Of a stretch of 64,000 nt of DNA, positions 61,712 to 64,000 are shown in pieces. Source of the stretch: RPQJ01 sp963732415 (GTDB lineage Bacteria; Pseudomonadota; Gammaproteobacteria; Steroidobacterales; Steroidobacteraceae). The notes under the pieces were generated by a model. That model was not told where the DNA came from. It ran no database searches and worked only from the letters and a program-made list of their open reading frames with translations. Within the stretch, counting starts at the first letter, position 1. Each line of letters opens with the position of its first letter. Location: positions 62,001 through 126,000 of the forward strand of contig CAVSZK010000005.1 in NCBI GenBank assembly GCA_963732415.1, in the 5' to 3' direction. The translations under genes and the position numbers were made by a program.

Positions 61712-63439
61712 CTATTCGGTCGCGAAACGCGCCTTGGCCCGCTGCACGATCTCGACGAAGCGCGGGCTGTCGCGGAGCGGGTCGAGGTCAGTGTCCTTGT
61801 CGAGCCAGACGAGCCAGCCCTGGGAGGCCTTTTCGATGACGGTCGCGAGCAGATCCAGTGCCGGCTCGATCTCCCTCAATCGCGCGAGCGCGCATACGAA
61901 ATTGAAATGCAGGATCGTGTTATTCGGGTCCAGCAGCGTGCCGCGCTCGATCCACTCCTTTGCGCGGTCCGGTTCCCCCAGCGTCGCGAGCAGCGTCGCA
62001 CCGTAACCCAGGGCCCGGCCGTGGTCGGGTTCGACGGCGATGACTTGCTCAACCCGTGCAAGTGCGCGTTGGGCCGACGTGCGCATGCCGTCGAGGTCGC
62101 CGATGGCCTCGTAGCACTGGGTCGAGAAGCTGGCGGCGACGAATTCCGTCGCCACGACGGAAGTTGCCTTCTCCAGGTAACGGATGGCGTCACCGTAGCG
62201 GCGCAGCGCGATGCAGCACATGCCGGCGACTCGGTTGCCGTCGTATGAATCCGGGTCGAGACGCAAGGCTTCCTCACACGCCTCGAGCCCGATCTCGTAA
62301 CGTCCCTGGCCCTGGTGCGCCGCGCCCAACGCAGCGTGGGCGTCCGCGAGTTTCGGGTCCAGCGAAATCGCCCGATTCGCCGCTTCCTGGCCATCCTCCT
62401 TGGAGGCGCTGCGCCGATGCATGTCCCACTGAGCAATGGCCATCGTGGCCCAGGGTGCCGCATAGGTGGGGTCGAGTTCGACCGCGCGCTTGCACAGGCG
62501 GACGATGATCTCCTGGTGTCGCTCGTTGCCCATGACGCTGAACTGCCGCGCCATCAGGTAGAGCTTGTAGGCCTTGACGTTGTTGGTCGCACGCCGGCCA
62601 ATGGCGCGACTCTCGTCCGGAAGCAGCGTGAGCTTGAGCGCCGAGACGATCGCCTTGGAGATCTCGTCCTGCAGCGCAAAGATGTCGCTCAGGTCGCGGT
62701 CATAGCGATCGCCCCAGACCTGCGCCTCGTTCGCGGCATTGACGAGCTGTGCCGTGATCCGCACGCGCTCACCCGCCTTTCGCACGCTGCCGACCAACAC
62801 GTATGAAACGCTGGTCTGCCTGCCGATATCGCCGACGCCGCCCTTTGCACCCTTGAAGCTGAACGCCATGTTGCGCGAGACGACGGAGAGCGCGGAGACC
62901 TTGCCGAGGTCGGTAATGATGTCCTCGGTGATGCCGTCCGAAAAATACTCCTGTTCCGGGTCGCCACTCATGTTGGCAAACGGCAGCACGCAGATGCTGA
63001 CCTCCGCCTTGCGTTCCGCTGCCGCCGCTGCGGACGCCGACTTCCTGGGCGTACCGAGCTTGGCTTCCAGCGCCTTGAAGAGGCCACGGAACGCGGCCCC
63101 ATTGCGGTCGCCGCCCCAGTTGTCGAGGTCGGTGGTGTGCACGGCGCGGAAATCTATCGGCAGCTTTGCGTTGCCGAAACGGACCGGGACCAACGCACCG
63201 CGGTCTGCGGCGTCGCGGGCCTCGCCACGTACCCAGCGCGACTCGGCCGAGCCAGCCGTCCACACCACGACGACGGAGCGGGCACTCTCGAGTTCGCGCG
63301 AGATAAGTGAGTCGAATTCTTCGCCAGGCGTGATCTCGGGATCCCACCAGACCGACCAGCCCTCGGCCTCGAGCGCTGCCACGAGCGGCGCAACGAGACC
63401 TTTGTCGTTTCGTGCATACGAGACGAATATGTCGGCCAA
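61712..63439 (-). CDS. TIR domain protein with TolB/FlgO-like module and TPRs
   Basis: 575 residues from TTG 63439, with GGAGAG 7 bases upstream; the frame opens earlier at 63526. Residues 1-125 are a TIR domain: ADIFVSYARND, GWSVWWDPEITPGEEF, and RWVRGE with Trp69 and Glu73, the WxxxE position that holds the catalytic Glu of TIR NAD hydrolases. From about residue 150, SICVLPFANMSGDPEQEYF begins a module also in the 17402 regulator, with FSDGITEDIITDLG, VLVGSVRKAGERVRIT and YDRDLSDIFALQDEI. TPRs run from about 290 to the end. Possible roles are signalling or NAD+ cleavage; neither is shown by sequence. Confidence 0.85.
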   Translation of the reverse strand: MADIFVSYARNDKGLVAPLVAALEAEGWSVWWDPEITPGEEFDSLISRELESARSVVVVWTAGSAESRWVRGEARDAADRGALVPVRFGNAKLPIDFRAVHTTDLDNWGGDRNGAAFRGLFKALEAKLGTPRKSASAAAAAERKAEVSICVLPFANMSGDPEQEYFSDGITEDIITDLGKVSALSVVSRNMAFSFKGAKGGVGDIGRQTSVSYVLVGSVRKAGERVRITAQLVNAANEAQVWGDRYDRDLSDIFALQDEISKAIVSALKLTLLPDESRAIGRRATNNVKAYKLYLMARQFSVMGNERHQEIIVRLCKRAVELDPTYAAPWATMAIAQWDMHRRSASKEDGQEAANRAISLDPKLADAHAALGAAHQGQGRYEIGLEACEEALRLDPDSYDGNRVAGMCCIALRRYGDAIRYLEKATSVVATEFVAASFSTQCYEAIGDLDGMRTSAQRALARVEQVIAVEPDHGRALGYGATLLATLGEPDRAKEWIERGTLLDPNNTILHFNFVCALARLREIEPALDLLATVIEKASQGWLVWLDKDTDLDPLRDSPRFVEIVQRAKARFATE

Positions 63440-63897
63440 GGAAGCTCTCCGTTGCGAGTTGCGGACCTTAGCACAACCGACGGTGCGATCCTGATGGGCC
63501 TTCGCGGCGCCGGACGATTCGCGCATATTGGCGCGTTGACACGTGCTCGGATGACGAGATTAGGCCAGGGAAAAGACCCTGTTCGGTTCGCAGGCGCGCC
63601 TGCGCGATCCAGCCCGCTACCGCTTCGCGGGTTTAGTCGATAATTTCGAAAAGGAGACCTTTGTCCATTTCGGGCGACCGCCTCAAATCGACCCTGAGCA
63701 CACCTCCATCCGGTGTCCGCCTGACGCGGGGAAGCCCAAACAGCCTGAAGACCGCCTCGGAAACGTTCAATCTCAGGGATCAAGCCATTTTTCTGCACAC
63801 ATCGGCTGAATTTGTACCAGACCCGGCGCGGCCTGCCCGGCTCTGGATTACAATTCGCTGCCCCGATTTGTCCATTTCATGCCCAGCGAGGAACGAT
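63440..63897. other. 458-base gene-free gap between divergent genes
   Basis: It separates the TIR gene (minus) from a plus-strand gene at the edge. The right half is AT-richer. Seen in it: a strong AAGGAGA site before TTG 63661, in frame with the gene at 63898 and open; a 12-base direct repeat TTTGTCCATTTC at 63660-63671 and 63867-63878; and TACAAT (63849-63854), a -10-like box 44 bases before GTG 63898, with no clear -35. Confidence 0.5.
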
Positions 63898-64000
63898 GTG
63901 AGTCAAGCGCAGCAAGACCTTCAATTGAAAGTTTGGAAAGAGCTCGCCATCAGCAAGCAGATCCTGATTCGAGCGGCCACGGACGCGCTCAATCTCGACC
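63898..64000 (+). CDS. Start of an unidentified plus-strand gene (partial)
   Basis: Only 34 codons are visible, from GTG 63898 with GAGGAA 6 bases upstream. The peptide runs MSQAQQDLQLKVWKELAISK and then QILIRAATDALNLD. It is predicted alpha-helical and soluble, with no signal peptide. I do not recognise the family. The same frame is open back to TTG 63661, which also has a strong ribosome site, so a longer N-terminus cannot be ruled out. Confidence 0.55.
   Translation, partial: MSQAQQDLQLKVWKELAISKQILIRAATDALNLD

Noticed and set aside
1..64000. CRISPR arrays, tRNA or rRNA genes, prophage
   Set aside because: No regularly spaced repeats, no tRNA-like T-arm with paired acceptor stem, and no phage or integrase gene seen on either strand.

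Overview
The window reads as a chromosomal segment of a GC-rich gammaproteobacterium. It carries aceK, a fused RlmKL-type rRNA methyltransferase, an LpxD-like acyltransferase, cusCBA-type RND copper efflux, PuuR/PuuA-type putrescine catabolism, and very long antisense shadow ORFs caused by high GC. I see no rRNA, tRNA, CRISPR array, transposase, phage gene or replication origin.

Layout. 1-6.6 kb (minus): a copper/silver efflux operon, small hypothetical-cusC-cusB-cusA, followed by the N-terminus of a P-type ATPase whose metal-binding leader is Cys/His rich; the ATPase runs off the left edge. 6.8-12.7 kb (plus): a putative lipoprotein with sialidase-like repeats, icd, aceK and an ArnT/PMT-like membrane glycosyltransferase. 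12.7-15.7 kb (plus): a two-gene unit of an exported kinase-like protein and an exported PPP-type phosphatase whose C-terminal part looks like a degenerate copy of the kinase; this is the most novel item in the window. 15.7-19.8 kb (minus): a membrane-anchored winged-helix/TPR regulator and a nucleotide-transporter-like protein with an added Ig/cadherin-like tail, overlapping by one base.

19.8-22.9 kb (minus): a tightly overlapping sulfur amino-acid operon (transaminase, omega-amidase, cystathionine lyase family), with a 111-bp structured inverted-repeat element just upstream. 23.1-34.7 kb and 43.9-47.5 kb: a large polyamine region with uptake (potFGHI), gamma-glutamylation (two puuA-type genes), oxidation (puuB, puuC), hydrolysis (puuD), transamination (spuC, an omega-amino-acid aminotransferase) and the regulator puuR. 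Embedded on the minus strand downstream of puuC are a MaoC-phosphotransacetylase fusion and acetate kinase, then a DUF885 protein, aguB, a DEDD exonuclease/GIY-YIG fusion, rlmKL and queD.

47.6-49.0 kb: a TorF-like porin, palindromic repeats and a cupin. 49.0-55.0 kb: a stress/dormancy-like cluster with a phosphoribosyltransferase, PRPP synthetase, ribosome hibernation factor, universal stress protein and two paralogous APH-fold kinases, one fused to a P-loop ATPase domain. 55.1-61.6 kb: a dicarboxylate/amino-acid symporter, an M16 peptidase pair (one catalytic, one not), an LpxD-like acyltransferase and a fatty acid desaturase. 61.7-63.4 kb: a TIR-TolB/FlgO-like-TPR protein that shares its middle module with the regulator at 17.4-19.8 kb. 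The right edge holds the start of an unidentified gene.

Start codons were often revised from the longest ORF using Shine-Dalgarno position, four-base ATGA overlaps and usual family length. All family assignments come from reading translated sequence by eye; no database search was run.
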